Assembly: GCF_003319095.1 (NCBI RefSeq)
Contig: NZ_QOHI01000001.1
Coordinates: 806,001 to 870,000 of the forward strand
DNA: 64,000 nucleotides
DNA from: Blastococcus sp. TBT05-19
GTDB taxonomy: Bacteria; Actinomycetota; Actinomycetes; Mycobacteriales; Geodermatophilaceae
Direction: 5' to 3'
Part shown: piece after piece, positions 27,398 to 36,816 of the stretch
How positions within the stretch are numbered: position 1 is the first letter of the stretch
How the letters are laid out: each line of letters opens with the position of its first letter
The notes under the pieces: generated by a model
The model's database searches: none
Told to the model about the DNA's origin: nothing
The model's input: only the letters and a program-made list of their open reading frames with translations
Translations under genes and position numbers: made by a program

Positions 27398-28383
27398 ACT
27401 TCGACCTCGACGCCGACCAGCGCGACATCGCCGCCGGCGCCCGCGACTTCTTCCGGGGCAGCGCCTCGCCGGCCGCGGCCCGCGCGGGGCTGGAGGGCGG
27501 TGCGCTCGAGCCCGGCCGGAAGGCGCTGGCCGACATCGGCTTCCTCGGCATCACCGTGCCGGAGTCCGCCGGCGGTTCAGGGCGCCCGCTGCTCGACCTC
27601 GCCGTCGTCGCCGAGCAGGGCGGGGCCGTGCTGGCCGGGCCCTCGCTGGTGACCGCGGCGCGCGCCGCCGTCCTCCTCGCCGACGCGCCCGACCTGGCCG
27701 CGCAGCTGGCCGAGGGTGGGGCGTTCGCCGTCCTCGACGGTCCGGTGGACGGGTCGGCACCGTCGGTGGACGCCGCCGACGCGACGCTCTTCCTCGGGCT
27801 GGACGGCGGGGCGCTCGTCGTCGGCGAGGGCGAGGTCGTGCCCGGCCGTCCGCTGGACGCCACCCGCGGTCTCGCCTCGGTGCGGCTGACCTCGCGCCGG
27901 GTGCTGGCCGAGGACGCCGGGGAGCTGTGGGCCCGGGCCCGGCAGGTGGGTGCCGTCGTCATGGCCGCGGAGGACCTCGGGGGTGCCGACCGCTGCGTGC
28001 AGCTGGGCGTGGCCTACGCCCAGGAGCGCGAGGCGTTCGGCCGGCGGATCGGCTCCTACCAGGCGGTCAAGCACATGCTGGTGGACGCGTGGGTGGGCGT
28101 GGAGCAGCTGCGCTCGCTGGTCTGGTGGGCGGCCTGGGCGGCCGACTGCAACCCGGCGGAGCTGCCGCTGGCCGCCTCGGCGGCCAAGGGCTGCGCGGCG
28201 GCGAGCTTCGAGCGGGCGGCCTCGACGCTGATCCAGGTGCACGGCGGGATCGGCTTCACCTGGGAGCACGACGCCCACCTGTTCTGGCGGCGGGCGAAGG
28301 TGGACCGGCTGCTGCTCGGTGACGAGGCCGAGCACCTGGACGCCGTCGCGCGACTGGCCGTCGCCGGGGCGCTGGGCGCGTGA
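27394..28383 (+). CDS. Acyl-CoA dehydrogenase family protein (second subunit)
   Basis: A 329-residue acyl-CoA dehydrogenase-like protein, shorter than the neighbour. The N-terminal helical domain (RDIAAGARDFFRGS) and the C-terminal QEREAFGRRIGSYQAVKHML and QVHGGIGFTWEHDAHLFWRR stretches are clear, but the middle domain is reduced. The size and the 4-nt overlap with a full-length partner fit a heteromeric ACAD pair. FAD binding may be shared at the interface (inference from known FadE heteromers). Confidence 0.88.
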   Translation: MNFDLDADQRDIAAGARDFFRGSASPAAARAGLEGGALEPGRKALADIGFLGITVPESAGGSGRPLLDLAVVAEQGGAVLAGPSLVTAARAAVLLADAPDLAAQLAEGGAFAVLDGPVDGSAPSVDAADATLFLGLDGGALVVGEGEVVPGRPLDATRGLASVRLTSRRVLAEDAGELWARARQVGAVVMAAEDLGGADRCVQLGVAYAQEREAFGRRIGSYQAVKHMLVDAWVGVEQLRSLVWWAAWAADCNPAELPLAASAAKGCAAASFERAASTLIQVHGGIGFTWEHDAHLFWRRAKVDRLLLGDEAEHLDAVARLAVAGALGA

Positions 28384-29285
28384 CCCACCCAGGGGAGCTG
28401 ACCGAGCTCCGCTACGAGGTGGCCGACCGGGTGGCGACGGTGACGCTGCACCGCCCGGACCGGCTGAACGCCTTCACGCTGACGATGGCCGACGAGCTCG
28501 CCCGGGTCGCCGCGGCCGCCGACGCCGACGACGACGTGCGCGTGGTGGTGGTGACCGGGAGCGGCCGGGCGTTCTGCGCCGGCGCCGACCTGGGCGGCGG
28601 GCCCGAGACCTTCGCCGACCGGCGCACCCGGGAGCGGCCGCCCGGCGCCCTGAGCGAGCGGATCGACGGCTTCCCGCGCGACGCCGGCGGGGTGGCCTCG
28701 CTGCCGTTCGCCGCGCTGCGCAAGCCGGTGATCGCGGCGGTCAACGGCGCGGCGGTGGGCATCGGGGCGACCCTCACCCTGCCCATGGACATCCGGATCG
28801 CCGCGGAGTCGGCCCGGTTCGGGTTCGTGTTCGGCCGGGTCGGCATCGTGCCGGAAGCGGCCTCCTCCTGGTTCCTGCCCCGGGTCGTGGGCATCAGCCG
28901 GGCCGTGGAGTGGGTGGCCACCGGCCGGGTCTTCGACGCCGACGAGGCGCTGCGCGGAGGCCTGGTGTCCCGGGTCGTCCCCGACGGCGACCTGCTGCCC
29001 ACCGCGCACGCGCTCGCGCAGGAGATCGTGGCGAACACCAGCGGGGTGGCCACCGGCGCCGCCCGGCAGATGCTGTGGTCGATGCTCGGTGCGGCCTCGC
29101 CGTGGGACGCCCACCGGGTGGAGTCCCGGGCGCTGGTCGAGCTGGGGGAGGGGCCCGACAGCGCCGAGGGGGTGGCCGCCTTCCTGAAGAAGCGGCCGCC
29201 GCGCTTCGAGGCGGCGCTGGGGACCGGTTCCGTCGCCGGCGTCCCGCGCTGGCCGCTCCCACCCGACGACGTCACGCCCGGCTGA
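28380..29285 (+). CDS. Enoyl-CoA hydratase/isomerase
   Basis: A 301-residue crotonase-superfamily protein. It has VATVTLHRPDRLNAFTLTM at the N-terminus and the oxyanion-hole strands FCAGADLGGG and AVNGAAVGIGATLTLPMDIR. The catalytic-Glu region is FGFVFGRVGIVPEAASSWFL, where the Glu of EAASSW is likely one of the acid/base pair. The GTG start overlaps the upstream dehydrogenase stop by 4 nt. It would hydrate or isomerise the enoyl-CoA made by the two dehydrogenases. Confidence 0.9.
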   Translation: MTHPGELTELRYEVADRVATVTLHRPDRLNAFTLTMADELARVAAAADADDDVRVVVVTGSGRAFCAGADLGGGPETFADRRTRERPPGALSERIDGFPRDAGGVASLPFAALRKPVIAAVNGAAVGIGATLTLPMDIRIAAESARFGFVFGRVGIVPEAASSWFLPRVVGISRAVEWVATGRVFDADEALRGGLVSRVVPDGDLLPTAHALAQEIVANTSGVATGAARQMLWSMLGAASPWDAHRVESRALVELGEGPDSAEGVAAFLKKRPPRFEAALGTGSVAGVPRWPLPPDDVTPG

Positions 29286-29338
29286 CGGTTGCGCGCGCCA
29301 CCGTTTGTCCACACGGGCGAACCGGGCAGGAGCGCGCC

Positions 29339-29863
29339 GTGGACACCCAGATCACGCTCCGGGTCGACGGCGGGACGCACCCGCTGACCGTGGACACCCG
29401 CACGACCCTGCTGGACGCGCTGCGCGAGCGGTTGCGGATCACCAGCCCGAAGAAGGGCTGCGACCACGGGCAGTGCGGGGCCTGCACGGTGCTGCTCGAC
29501 GGGCGCCGGGTGAACAGCTGCCTGGTGCTCGCGGTGACCGTGGACGACGCGGAGGTGACCACCTCCGACGGCCTGGCCGACGGCGACCGGGAGCACGTGC
29601 TGCACCGGGCGTTCCTGGACAACGACGCCTTCCAGTGCGGTTACTGCACCCCGGGCCAGGTCTGCTCGGCGGCCGGGGTGCTCGCCGAGGCGAAGGCCGG
29701 CTGGCCGAGCACGGTGACCGAGGACCTCACGGCGGAGCAGGTGGACCTCACCGACGACGAGATCCGCGACCGGATGAGCGGCAACCTCTGCCGCTGCGCC
29801 GCCTACGCCCACATCGTCCCGGCGGTCGCGACCGTGGCCGAGGCCGAGGGGGTCCGGCGATGA
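29339..29863 (+). CDS. Molybdenum hydroxylase small subunit (2 x 2Fe-2S)
   Basis: A 174-residue XdhC/CoxS-type iron-sulfur subunit. The plant-type cluster cysteines lie in KKGCDHGQCGACTVLLDG and NSCLVLA. The second cluster is in FQCGYCTPGQVC and the CRC of SGNLCRCAAYAHI. Tat signal absent, so the complex is probably cytoplasmic. GTG 29339 follows AGGAG. It is the first of three coupled genes for a xanthine-oxidase-family enzyme; electrons pass from the Mo centre through these clusters to FAD. Confidence 0.92.
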   Translation: MDTQITLRVDGGTHPLTVDTRTTLLDALRERLRITSPKKGCDHGQCGACTVLLDGRRVNSCLVLAVTVDDAEVTTSDGLADGDREHVLHRAFLDNDAFQCGYCTPGQVCSAAGVLAEAKAGWPSTVTEDLTAEQVDLTDDEIRDRMSGNLCRCAAYAHIVPAVATVAEAEGVRR

Positions 29864-30855
29864 GGGATTTCCGCTACGAGCGGGCGGCCGACCCGGGCTC
29901 CGCCGTCGCGCTCCTGGCCGCCGAACCGGCGGGTGCCTTCCTCGGCGGCGGCACCAACCTCGTCGACCTGATGAAGCTCGGCGTCGCCACCCCCGACGTG
30001 CTCGTCGACGTGCGGCGGCTGACCTCGGCCGAGATCACCGACCTGCCCGACGGCGGGCTGCGGATCGGCGCCGCCGTGCCCAACGCCGACCTCGCCGCCG
30101 ACCGGCGGGTGCGCGAGCGCTTCCCGGTGCTCAGCCAGGCCTTGCTGGCCGGCGCCTCGGGCCAGCTGCGCAACCGCGCCACCACCGGCGGGAACCTGCT
30201 GCAGCGCACCCGCTGCGGCTACTTCACCGACGTCACGAGGCCCTGCAACAAGCGTTCGCCGGGCAGCGGCTGCGGTGCGCTGGAGGGGGTGCACCGCAAC
30301 CACGCGATCCTCGGTCAGACGCTCGAGGGGCCCGGTACGTGCGTGGCCACGCACCCGTCGGACATGGCCGTGGCGCTGACCGCGCTGGACGCCGTCGTCC
30401 GGGTGCTCGGCCCCGACGGCGAGCGCGAGGTGCCGATCGCCGACCTGCACCGGCTGCCCGGGGAGGACCCGTCGCGGGACACCACGCTGCGGCACGGCGA
30501 GCTGATCACCGCCGTCGACCTGCCGGCGCTCGGCATGCCCTCGCGCTACCGCAAGGTCCGCGACCGGGCATCGTTCGCCTTCGCGCTGGTCAGCATCGCC
30601 GCCGCGGTGCGGGTGACCGACGGCGTGGTGGACGACGTCCGGCTGGCGCTCGGGGGCGTGGCGCACAAGCCGTGGCGGGCGATCGCCGCGGAGGAGGCGC
30701 TGCGCGGCCGCCCGGCGACCGAGGAGTCGTTCGCCGCGGCCGCCGACGCGGAGCTGTCCGCCGCCACGCCGCTGCGCGACAACGGCTTCAAGGTGCCGCT
30801 GGCCCGCAACCTCGTCGTCCGCACCCTGCTGCAGCTGGCGGAGGGCACCCGATGA
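29860..30855 (+). CDS. Molybdenum hydroxylase FAD subunit (YagS/PaoB-like, extra Cys motif)
   Basis: A 331-residue CoxM/XdhB-type FAD-binding subunit. FAD motifs are AFLGGGTNLVDLMKLGV and the TTGGNLLQRTRCGY stretch. Four cysteines in RCGYFTDVTRPCNKRSPGSG and the later CGALEG and CVATHPSD positions match the extra 4Fe-4S-binding insertion of E. coli PaoB (YagS). That points to an aldehyde oxidoreductase of the PaoABC type and away from CO dehydrogenase. It overlaps both neighbours by 4 nt. Confidence 0.9.
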   Translation: MRDFRYERAADPGSAVALLAAEPAGAFLGGGTNLVDLMKLGVATPDVLVDVRRLTSAEITDLPDGGLRIGAAVPNADLAADRRVRERFPVLSQALLAGASGQLRNRATTGGNLLQRTRCGYFTDVTRPCNKRSPGSGCGALEGVHRNHAILGQTLEGPGTCVATHPSDMAVALTALDAVVRVLGPDGEREVPIADLHRLPGEDPSRDTTLRHGELITAVDLPALGMPSRYRKVRDRASFAFALVSIAAAVRVTDGVVDDVRLALGGVAHKPWRAIAAEEALRGRPATEESFAAAADAELSAATPLRDNGFKVPLARNLVVRTLLQLAEGTR

Positions 30856-32960
30856 CCACGACCGACCGCCTGATCGGCGCGGGCGTCGAGCGCCTCGACG
30901 GCCCGGCCAAGGTGCGCGGCACCGCCCCCTACGCCTACGAGCAGGACCCCGGCGAGCCGATCTGCCACGTCGCGGTCGTGCAGAGCACCGTGAACCGCGG
31001 CCGCATCACGCGGCTGGACCCGAGCGCGGCGGAAGCGGTGCCCGGCGTGCTGGCCGTGCTCACCCCGGCGAACGCGCCGCGGCTGGGGGAGGGGCTGGCC
31101 GCCGACCTGCCCGTGCTGCAGTCGCTGGACGTCCACTACCAGGGGCAGATCGTGGCCGCCGTCGTCGCGGAGAGCTCGGAGATCGCCAAGGCGGCCGTCG
31201 GTGCGGTCGCCGTCGAGTACTCCGCCTCCGAGCCGGACGTCGCGCTGGGCGTGGACCGGCCCGACCTGTACGCGCCGCCGCAGCTGATGGCGGGCTTCGA
31301 GACCGACTCGGTGATCGGCGACGTCGACGGTGCGCTGGCCGCCGCCGCGGTCACCGTCGACGCCACGTACGAGACGCCGACCCAGCACAACAACCCGATC
31401 GAGATGCACACCTCGATGGCCCGGTGGGACGAGGACCGGCTGACGCTGTGGGACGCCAACCAGGGCCCGCACAACATCGTCAACGACCTCATGACGGCGT
31501 TCGGCCTGGAGCGCGGGCAGGTGCGGGTGATCTCGCCGTACGTGGGCGGCGCGTTCGGGGCCAAGGCCTTCACCCACCCCAACCAGATCCTGGCCTCGAT
31601 GGCCGCGAAGGTGGTCGGGCGCACCGTCGTGTTCGAGCTGACGCGGCAGCAGATGTTCTCGCTGGTCGGCCACCGGACGCCGACGATCCAGCGGGTGCGC
31701 CTCGGTGCCGACCCCGAGGGCAGGCTGACGGCGATCAGCCACGAGGTCGTCGAGCACACCTCGCGGATCAACGAGTTCGCGGAGCAGACGGCGACCGCGA
31801 CCCGGCTGATGTACGCCGCACCGCACCGGCGGACCACGCACCGGCTGGCCCGGCTCGACGTCCCGCCGCCGACGATCATGCGGGCGCCGGGGGAGACCCC
31901 GGGCATGTTCGCGCTGGAGTCGGCGATGGACGAGCTGGCGCACTCCCTCGGCATCGACCCGGTGGAGCTGCGCATCCGCAACGAGCCCGAACGCGACCCG
32001 GAGCGCGACGTGCCGTGGTCCAGCCGCAACCTGGTCGCCTGCCTGCGCACCGGGGCGGAGCGGTTCGGCTGGGCCGGCCGCGACCTGCGGCCCGGCGTGC
32101 GCGAGGACGGGCGCTGGCTGGTCGGCACCGGCGTCGCCGCCGCCACGTACCCGGCCCGCCGTCGCCGGGCCGAGTGCCGGATCACCGGCCACGGCGACGG
32201 CCGCTGGACGGTGGAGATCGACGGCTCGGACATCGGTACCGGCGCGTGGACGGCGCTCACCCAGATCGCGGCCGACGCCCTGCGCGTGGAGCTCGCGGCG
32301 GTCGAGCTGAAGATCGGGGACAGCGACCTGCCGTTCGCCGGCGGAGCCGGTGGCTCCACCGGCCTCGCCTCGTGGGGCTCGGCGATCGTGCTGACCGCCC
32401 GCGAGGTGCGGGAGCAGCTGGACGAGCGGTGGGGAGGGCAGCTGCCGGCCGACGGCGTCGTCGTGAAGGGCGAGGTGCCCGGGCCCTCACCGCACGCCGA
32501 GAACTACTCGATGCACGCGTTCGGCGCGCACTTCGTCGAGGTGCGGGTGGATCGGGACACCGGGGAGGTGCGGCTGCCGCGGGCCTCGAGCGTGTACGCC
32601 GCAGGCGCGATCGTGAACGCCCGCACCGCGCGGTCGCAGTTCCTGGGCGGCTTCAGCATGGGTGTGTCGATGGCGCTGCACGAGGAGTCGGTGGTCGACG
32701 AGCGGTTCGGCCACTACGTCAACCACGACCTGGCCGAGTACCACGTGGCGACCAACGCCGACATCGGCGACATCGACATCCACTGGGTCGAGGAGCACGA
32801 CCCCTGGGTCAACGAGCTGGGGATCAAGGGCATCGGCGAGATCGGCATCACCGGCGCCGCGGCGGCCGTGGCCAACGCCTACTGGCACGCCACCGGCCTG
32901 CGGGTGCGCGACCTCCCGATCACGCCGGACAGGTACTTCCGGGAGCTCGGCCTCGCGTGA
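30852..32960 (+). CDS. Molybdenum hydroxylase large (molybdopterin) subunit
   Basis: A 702-residue aldehyde oxidase/xanthine dehydrogenase Mo-binding subunit. It starts GVERLDGPAKVRGTAPYAYE. Cofactor motifs include PYVGGAFGAKAFTHPNQILA, the APGETPGMFALESAMDELAH region, and the catalytic glutamate in KGIGEIGITGAAAAVANA near the C-terminus. The gene order S-M-L with overlaps gives one complex that hydroxylates an aldehyde or N-heterocycle using water. It needs the cytosine dinucleotide form of the cofactor, as its relatives do; no maturation (XdhC/MocA) gene is in the window. Confidence 0.92.
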   Translation: MTTTDRLIGAGVERLDGPAKVRGTAPYAYEQDPGEPICHVAVVQSTVNRGRITRLDPSAAEAVPGVLAVLTPANAPRLGEGLAADLPVLQSLDVHYQGQIVAAVVAESSEIAKAAVGAVAVEYSASEPDVALGVDRPDLYAPPQLMAGFETDSVIGDVDGALAAAAVTVDATYETPTQHNNPIEMHTSMARWDEDRLTLWDANQGPHNIVNDLMTAFGLERGQVRVISPYVGGAFGAKAFTHPNQILASMAAKVVGRTVVFELTRQQMFSLVGHRTPTIQRVRLGADPEGRLTAISHEVVEHTSRINEFAEQTATATRLMYAAPHRRTTHRLARLDVPPPTIMRAPGETPGMFALESAMDELAHSLGIDPVELRIRNEPERDPERDVPWSSRNLVACLRTGAERFGWAGRDLRPGVREDGRWLVGTGVAAATYPARRRRAECRITGHGDGRWTVEIDGSDIGTGAWTALTQIAADALRVELAAVELKIGDSDLPFAGGAGGSTGLASWGSAIVLTAREVREQLDERWGGQLPADGVVVKGEVPGPSPHAENYSMHAFGAHFVEVRVDRDTGEVRLPRASSVYAAGAIVNARTARSQFLGGFSMGVSMALHEESVVDERFGHYVNHDLAEYHVATNADIGDIDIHWVEEHDPWVNELGIKGIGEIGITGAAAAVANAYWHATGLRVRDLPITPDRYFRELGLA

Positions 32961-32963
32961 TCC

Positions 32964-33464
32964 TCAGCGGGAGCGGTCGGGGTCGAGGTGGCGCAGCAGC
33001 GTCTCCCCGAAGTCGCGCATGTTCTCGACCTGCTCCGGCGAGAGCTGGTCGAACAGCTCCCGGCGGACCGCCTCGACGTGGATGGGCGCGGCACCCTCGA
33101 GCGCGGCGAACCCCTCCTCGGTGAGGACGGCGAGCTGCCCGCGGCCGTCGTCGGCGCACACCTGGCGGCGCACCCACCCGCGCTCCTCGAGCCGGGACAC
33201 CGCGTGCGAGAGCCGGCTGCGGGAGGACAGGCACCGGTCGGCCAGCTCGCTCATGCGCATCATCCGCTCGGGCGTCTCCGACAGCGCCACGAGGATCTCG
33301 TAGTACGCGTGCGAGATGCCGGTGCGGTGGGTGAGGTCGCGGTCGAGGCGGTCCTGCAGCAGCTGGGCGCTGTAGAGCCACGCGCGCCACGCCTTCTGCT
33401 CCTCGGCGTCGAGCCAGCGGGGCTCACCCGCAGGGAGGGGCTCGGGCGACACGGAGGAGATCAT
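32964..33464 (-). CDS. MarR family transcriptional regulator
   Basis: A 166-residue MarR regulator. The winged helix is readable: YYEILVALSETPERMMRMSE, then the recognition helix RCLSSRSRLSHAVSRLEERG and the wing with VRRQVCADDGRGQLAVLT. I use ATG 33464; the longer frame begins with TTG and crosses the promoter. It is divergent from the YceI gene, with an inverted repeat between them, and converges on the molybdenum hydroxylase operon. MarR-YceI pairs are common and often respond to organic hydroperoxides or lipophilic compounds. Confidence 0.9.
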   Translation of the reverse strand: MISSVSPEPLPAGEPRWLDAEEQKAWRAWLYSAQLLQDRLDRDLTHRTGISHAYYEILVALSETPERMMRMSELADRCLSSRSRLSHAVSRLEERGWVRRQVCADDGRGQLAVLTEEGFAALEGAAPIHVEAVRRELFDQLSPEQVENMRDFGETLLRHLDPDRSR

Positions 33465-33485
33465 GACCCAAGAATACTGGCGGAA

Positions 33486-33503
33486 TAGTTCAACGCTCAA
33501 CTA
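33486..33503. promoter_or_regulatory. MarR-type operator
   Basis: TAGTT (33486-33490) and AACTA (33499-33503) form an 18-bp imperfect palindrome containing ttcaacgctcaa, typical in size and AT content for MarR sites. It lies between the MarR start and the yceI start. Confidence 0.6.
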
Positions 33504-33548
33504 CGCTACTGCCCGGCGACAGCCCCACCGCTCAACCAGGGAGACACC

Positions 33549-34109
33549 ATGACCAGCAGCACCGTCCAGATCCCCGGCTACGTCGCCGGCACCTGGGACA
33601 TCGACGCCAGCCACTCCACCGTGGGCTTCTCGGTCCGCCACATGATGGTCAGCAAGGTCCGCGGCTACTTCCGCGAGTTCGCCGGCGAGATCACCACCGC
33701 CGCCGACCCGGCCCAGTCGTCGGTCACCGCCACCGTGAACATGGACTCGATCGACACCCGGCAGGAGCAGCGCGACGCGCACATCAAGTCCGCCGACTTC
33801 TTCGACGTGGGCAACCACACCCAGATGACCTTCCGGTCCACCGAGGTCCGCACCGACGGCGCCGACTGGTCCGTCCTGGGCGACCTGACCATCAAGGGCA
33901 TCACCAAGCCGGTCACCCTGGAGCTGGAGCTCAACGGCTTCGGCCCGGACGCCTACGGCGGCACGCGCGCCGGCTTCAGCGCCAAGACCGAGATCTCCCG
34001 CAAGGAGTACGGCGTCGACATCGACATGCCGATGGACGGCGGCGGCGTCGTCGTCGGCGACAAGATCACCGTCGAGCTCGAGATCGAGGCCGTGCTCCGC
34101 ACCGCCTGA
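33549..34109 (+). CDS. YceI family protein
   Basis: A 186-residue lipocalin-like YceI protein, which binds polyisoprenoid or similar lipids in its barrel. Family phrases are GTWDIDASHSTVGFSVRHMM, then FAGEITTAADPAQSSVTATV, and SIDTRQEQRDAHIKSADFFD with FRSTEVR. No signal peptide is present, so this is the cytoplasmic actinobacterial form. GGGAGA precedes the ATG by about 5 nt. Expression is likely controlled by the divergent MarR through the palindrome at 33486. A 16-bp terminator follows. Confidence 0.92.
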   Translation: MTSSTVQIPGYVAGTWDIDASHSTVGFSVRHMMVSKVRGYFREFAGEITTAADPAQSSVTATVNMDSIDTRQEQRDAHIKSADFFDVGNHTQMTFRSTEVRTDGADWSVLGDLTIKGITKPVTLELELNGFGPDAYGGTRAGFSAKTEISRKEYGVDIDMPMDGGGVVVGDKITVELEIEAVLRTA

Positions 34110-34140
34110 TCCTCGTCGCGGGGGGAACCCCGAGATGTGC

Positions 34141-34178
34141 CGGAGGCCGGTATCCCCTGAGCGGGATACCGGCCTCCG
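34141..34178 (+). terminator. Perfect 16-bp hairpin terminator after yceI
   Basis: cggaggccggtatccc (34141-34156) pairs exactly with 34163-34178 around a 6-nt loop, 31 nt after the yceI stop. Confidence 0.85.
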
Positions 34179-34212
34179 CCGCATCTCGGCGTCGACAGGG
34201 AGACTGGACCGC

Positions 34213-34554
34213 ATGTCGACCTCCGCCCTCGCCCGGATCCCCGCCTCGCTGCTCGTCGCCGTCGGTCTGGCCGCCGGCTTCGGGATCGCCCAGGGCACCG
34301 GCATCCGCGCTCTGGGCGGTGCGGTGTTCGCCGCCTGCGGTGTGGGCGCGGGCTGGATCGCCGCCCGCCGGCGCGGTCCTGCGGTCACCGCGGCACTGGC
34401 CGCGCTCTACGTCGGGGCCTTCGTCCTGGCCCACGTGCTCGCGCTGGGGGCCGGGTTCCCGGCCTGGTTCGCGGTGAGTCTGGTCACTGTTGCCGCCGCA
34501 GGGGTGACCTACGGGGTGATCGACCGGCCGCGGACGGCGGTGCCCGCGCGCTGA
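34213..34554 (+). CDS. Small hypothetical membrane protein
   Basis: A 113-residue protein with three or four hydrophobic helices ([52 protein letters not shown] and [17 protein letters not shown]). Arg-rich loops between them suggest a defined topology. I do not recognise a family. ATG 34213 is preferred because upstream sequence belongs to the yceI terminator. It precedes typA by about 100 nt and is probably a separate transcript. Confidence 0.7.
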   Translation: MSTSALARIPASLLVAVGLAAGFGIAQGTGIRALGGAVFAACGVGAGWIAARRRGPAVTAALAALYVGAFVLAHVLALGAGFPAWFAVSLVTVAAAGVTYGVIDRPRTAVPAR

Positions 34555-34656
34555 GCACCTAGAGTGGAGGGAAGGTCGCGGCATCGGACGCTGTTGACCT
34601 GATGCCCGCGCGCGTCCGCGCGGCGCGATCCCGATCTCCCCGAGGTGCCCTTCCGC

Positions 34657-36546
34657 ATGCCCACCCGCAACGACCTGCGCAACGTGGCGATCGTCGCCCA
34701 CGTCGACCACGGCAAGACGACCCTGGTCGACGCCCTCCTCCGCCAGGCAGGCGCCCTCGGGCGCGCCAAGGGCGAGGGGACGGACAACGACTCCACGCAG
34801 GACCGCGTGATGGACTCGATGGACCTCGAGCGCGAGCGCGGCATCACCATCCTCGCGAAGAACACCGCGATCCGCCTGGCCGACGACGACGGCAACCCCG
34901 TCGTCGTCAACATCGTCGACACCCCGGGGCACGCCGACTTCGGCGGTGAGGTCGAGCGCGGCCTCTCCATGGTCGACGGCGTCGTCCTGCTGGTGGACGC
35001 CTCCGAGGGCCCGCTCCCGCAGACCCGCTTCGTGCTGCGCAAGGCGCTCGGCAAGGGGATGCCGGTCATCCTCGCGGTCAACAAGACCGACCGCGGCGAC
35101 GCCCGCATCGACGAGGTCGTCGACGAGTGCTACGAGCTGTTCATGGAGCTCATGGAGGACTCGGGCATGGACGCCGACGCCCTCGAGTTCCCGATCGTCT
35201 ACTGCAACGGCCGCACCGGCCAGGCGTCGATGAACCGCCCGGAGAACGGCACCGTCCCCGACAGCCCGGACCTGGCGCCGCTGGTCAAGACCCTGCTGGA
35301 CACGATCCCGGCCCCCACCTACGACGCCGAGGAGCCGCTCCGCGCGCAGGTCACCAACCTCGACGCCTCGCCGTTCCTGGGCCGCCTCGCGCTGCTGCGC
35401 ATCCACTCCGGTGAGATGAAGCGGGGCCAGCAGGTCGCCTGGTGCAAGGTCGACGGCACCATCAAGAACGTCAAGATCACCGAGCTGCTCGTCACCGAGG
35501 GCCTCACCCGCACCCCGGCCGAGAGCGCCGGCCCCGGCGACCTCGTGGCCATCGCCGGCATCGAGGACATCATGATCGGCGACACGCTCGCCGACCCGAA
35601 CGACCCGCGCCCGCTGCCGCCGCTGATCGTCGACGAGCCGTCGATCTCGATCACCATCGGGATCAACACCTCGCCGCTGTCGGGCAAGTCGGGCAAGAAG
35701 CTCACCGCCCGCCTGATCAAGAACCGCCTCGACCAGGAGCTGGTCGGCAACGTGTCGGTCCGCATGCTGCAGACCGACCGTCCCGACACCTGGGAGATGC
35801 AGGGCCGCGGCGAGCTGGCGCTGGCCATCCTCGTCGAGCAGCTGCGCCGCGAGGAGTTCGAGCTCACCGTCGGTCGCCCGACCGTCGTCACCAAGGAGAT
35901 CGACGGCAAGCTGCACGAGCCGGTCGAGCGGGTCACCATCGACACCCCCGGCGAGTACGTGGGCACGCTGACCCAGGCCCTGGCCACGCGCAAGGCGCGG
36001 CTGGAGAACCTGGTGCACCACGACACCGGCTGGGCGCGGATGGAGTACCTGGTCCCCTCGCGCGGCCTGATCGGCTTCCGCACCGAGTTCCTCACCGAGA
36101 CCCGCGGCACCGGCGTCCTGAACAGCAACTTCGACGGCTACGAGCCGTGGATGGGCGACATGCGCGCCCGCCCGACCGGCTCGCTGGTCGCCGACCGCCA
36201 GGGCGTGGCGACGACCTACTCGATGTTCTCGCTGCAGGAGCGCGGCCAGCTCATGGTCCAGCCGGGCACCGAGGTCTACGAGGGCATGATCGTCGGTGAG
36301 AACTCCCGTCCGGACGACATGGACGTGAACATCACCAAGGAGAAGAAGCTCACCAACATGCGCAAGTCCACCTCCGAGGAGCTGGAGCGGCTCATCCCGC
36401 CGCGCATCCTCAACCTGGAGCAGGCGCTGGAGTTCTGCGCCGAGGACGAGTGCGTCGAGGTCACCCCGGGCACCGTCCGCATCCGCAAGGTCGTCCTGGA
36501 CCAGACCGAGCGCGGCAAGACCAAGAACCGCAAGCCCAAGCCCTAA
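34657..36546 (+). CDS. typA: Translational GTPase TypA/BipA
   Basis: A 629-residue ribosome-associated GTPase involved in 50S assembly and stress or cold growth. G motifs are AHVDHGKTT (G1), RGITI (G2), DTPGHADFG (G3) and NKTD (G4). EF-G-like domains follow, and the C-terminal TypA-specific region has the phrase [23 protein letters not shown] 34657 is chosen because GAGGTG lies 9 nt upstream; the GTG inside that motif is less likely to be the start. Single gene, ending at a compound terminator. Confidence 0.95.
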   Translation: MPTRNDLRNVAIVAHVDHGKTTLVDALLRQAGALGRAKGEGTDNDSTQDRVMDSMDLERERGITILAKNTAIRLADDDGNPVVVNIVDTPGHADFGGEVERGLSMVDGVVLLVDASEGPLPQTRFVLRKALGKGMPVILAVNKTDRGDARIDEVVDECYELFMELMEDSGMDADALEFPIVYCNGRTGQASMNRPENGTVPDSPDLAPLVKTLLDTIPAPTYDAEEPLRAQVTNLDASPFLGRLALLRIHSGEMKRGQQVAWCKVDGTIKNVKITELLVTEGLTRTPAESAGPGDLVAIAGIEDIMIGDTLADPNDPRPLPPLIVDEPSISITIGINTSPLSGKSGKKLTARLIKNRLDQELVGNVSVRMLQTDRPDTWEMQGRGELALAILVEQLRREEFELTVGRPTVVTKEIDGKLHEPVERVTIDTPGEYVGTLTQALATRKARLENLVHHDTGWARMEYLVPSRGLIGFRTEFLTETRGTGVLNSNFDGYEPWMGDMRARPTGSLVADRQGVATTYSMFSLQERGQLMVQPGTEVYEGMIVGENSRPDDMDVNITKEKKLTNMRKSTSEELERLIPPRILNLEQALEFCAEDECVEVTPGTVRIRKVVLDQTERGKTKNRKPKP

Positions 36547-36551
36547 AAGGA

Positions 36552-36600
36552 CCCCGTCCTCCTCACCCCTCGCAGGCTCGGGGTGAGCCTCTGGACGGGG
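36552..36600 (+). terminator. Nested hairpin terminator after typA
   Basis: CCCCGTCC (36552-36559) pairs with 36593-36600 and the inner CTCACCCC (36562-36569) with 36580-36587, forming a long interrupted stem right after the stop codon. Confidence 0.75.
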
Positions 36601-36622
36601 CCGTTCCAGCGGGTTGCTGTGC

Positions 36623-36655
36623 CGCCCCCGTCTCGCACCTTGCGAGGCGGGGGCG
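36623..36655. terminator. Second hairpin downstream of typA
   Basis: cgcccccgtctcgca (36623-36637) pairs with 36641-36655 with one T-G wobble and a 3-nt loop. Tandem terminators are common after highly expressed genes. Confidence 0.7.
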
Positions 36656-36816
36656 TTCTCGTGTGGTCGGCAGGTCACGAATCGTGATGGCCTGCCGATA
36701 GGGGGAGGCGCGCCGGGGCGGCGCGCGAGGGGTCCGGCGTGCCGGGAGTCCTACGTTCGTGTCGGGGCCGTGTACGACCGTGCCCGCGGCGAGCGACGAG
36801 AGGTGGCCGAAGGCCG

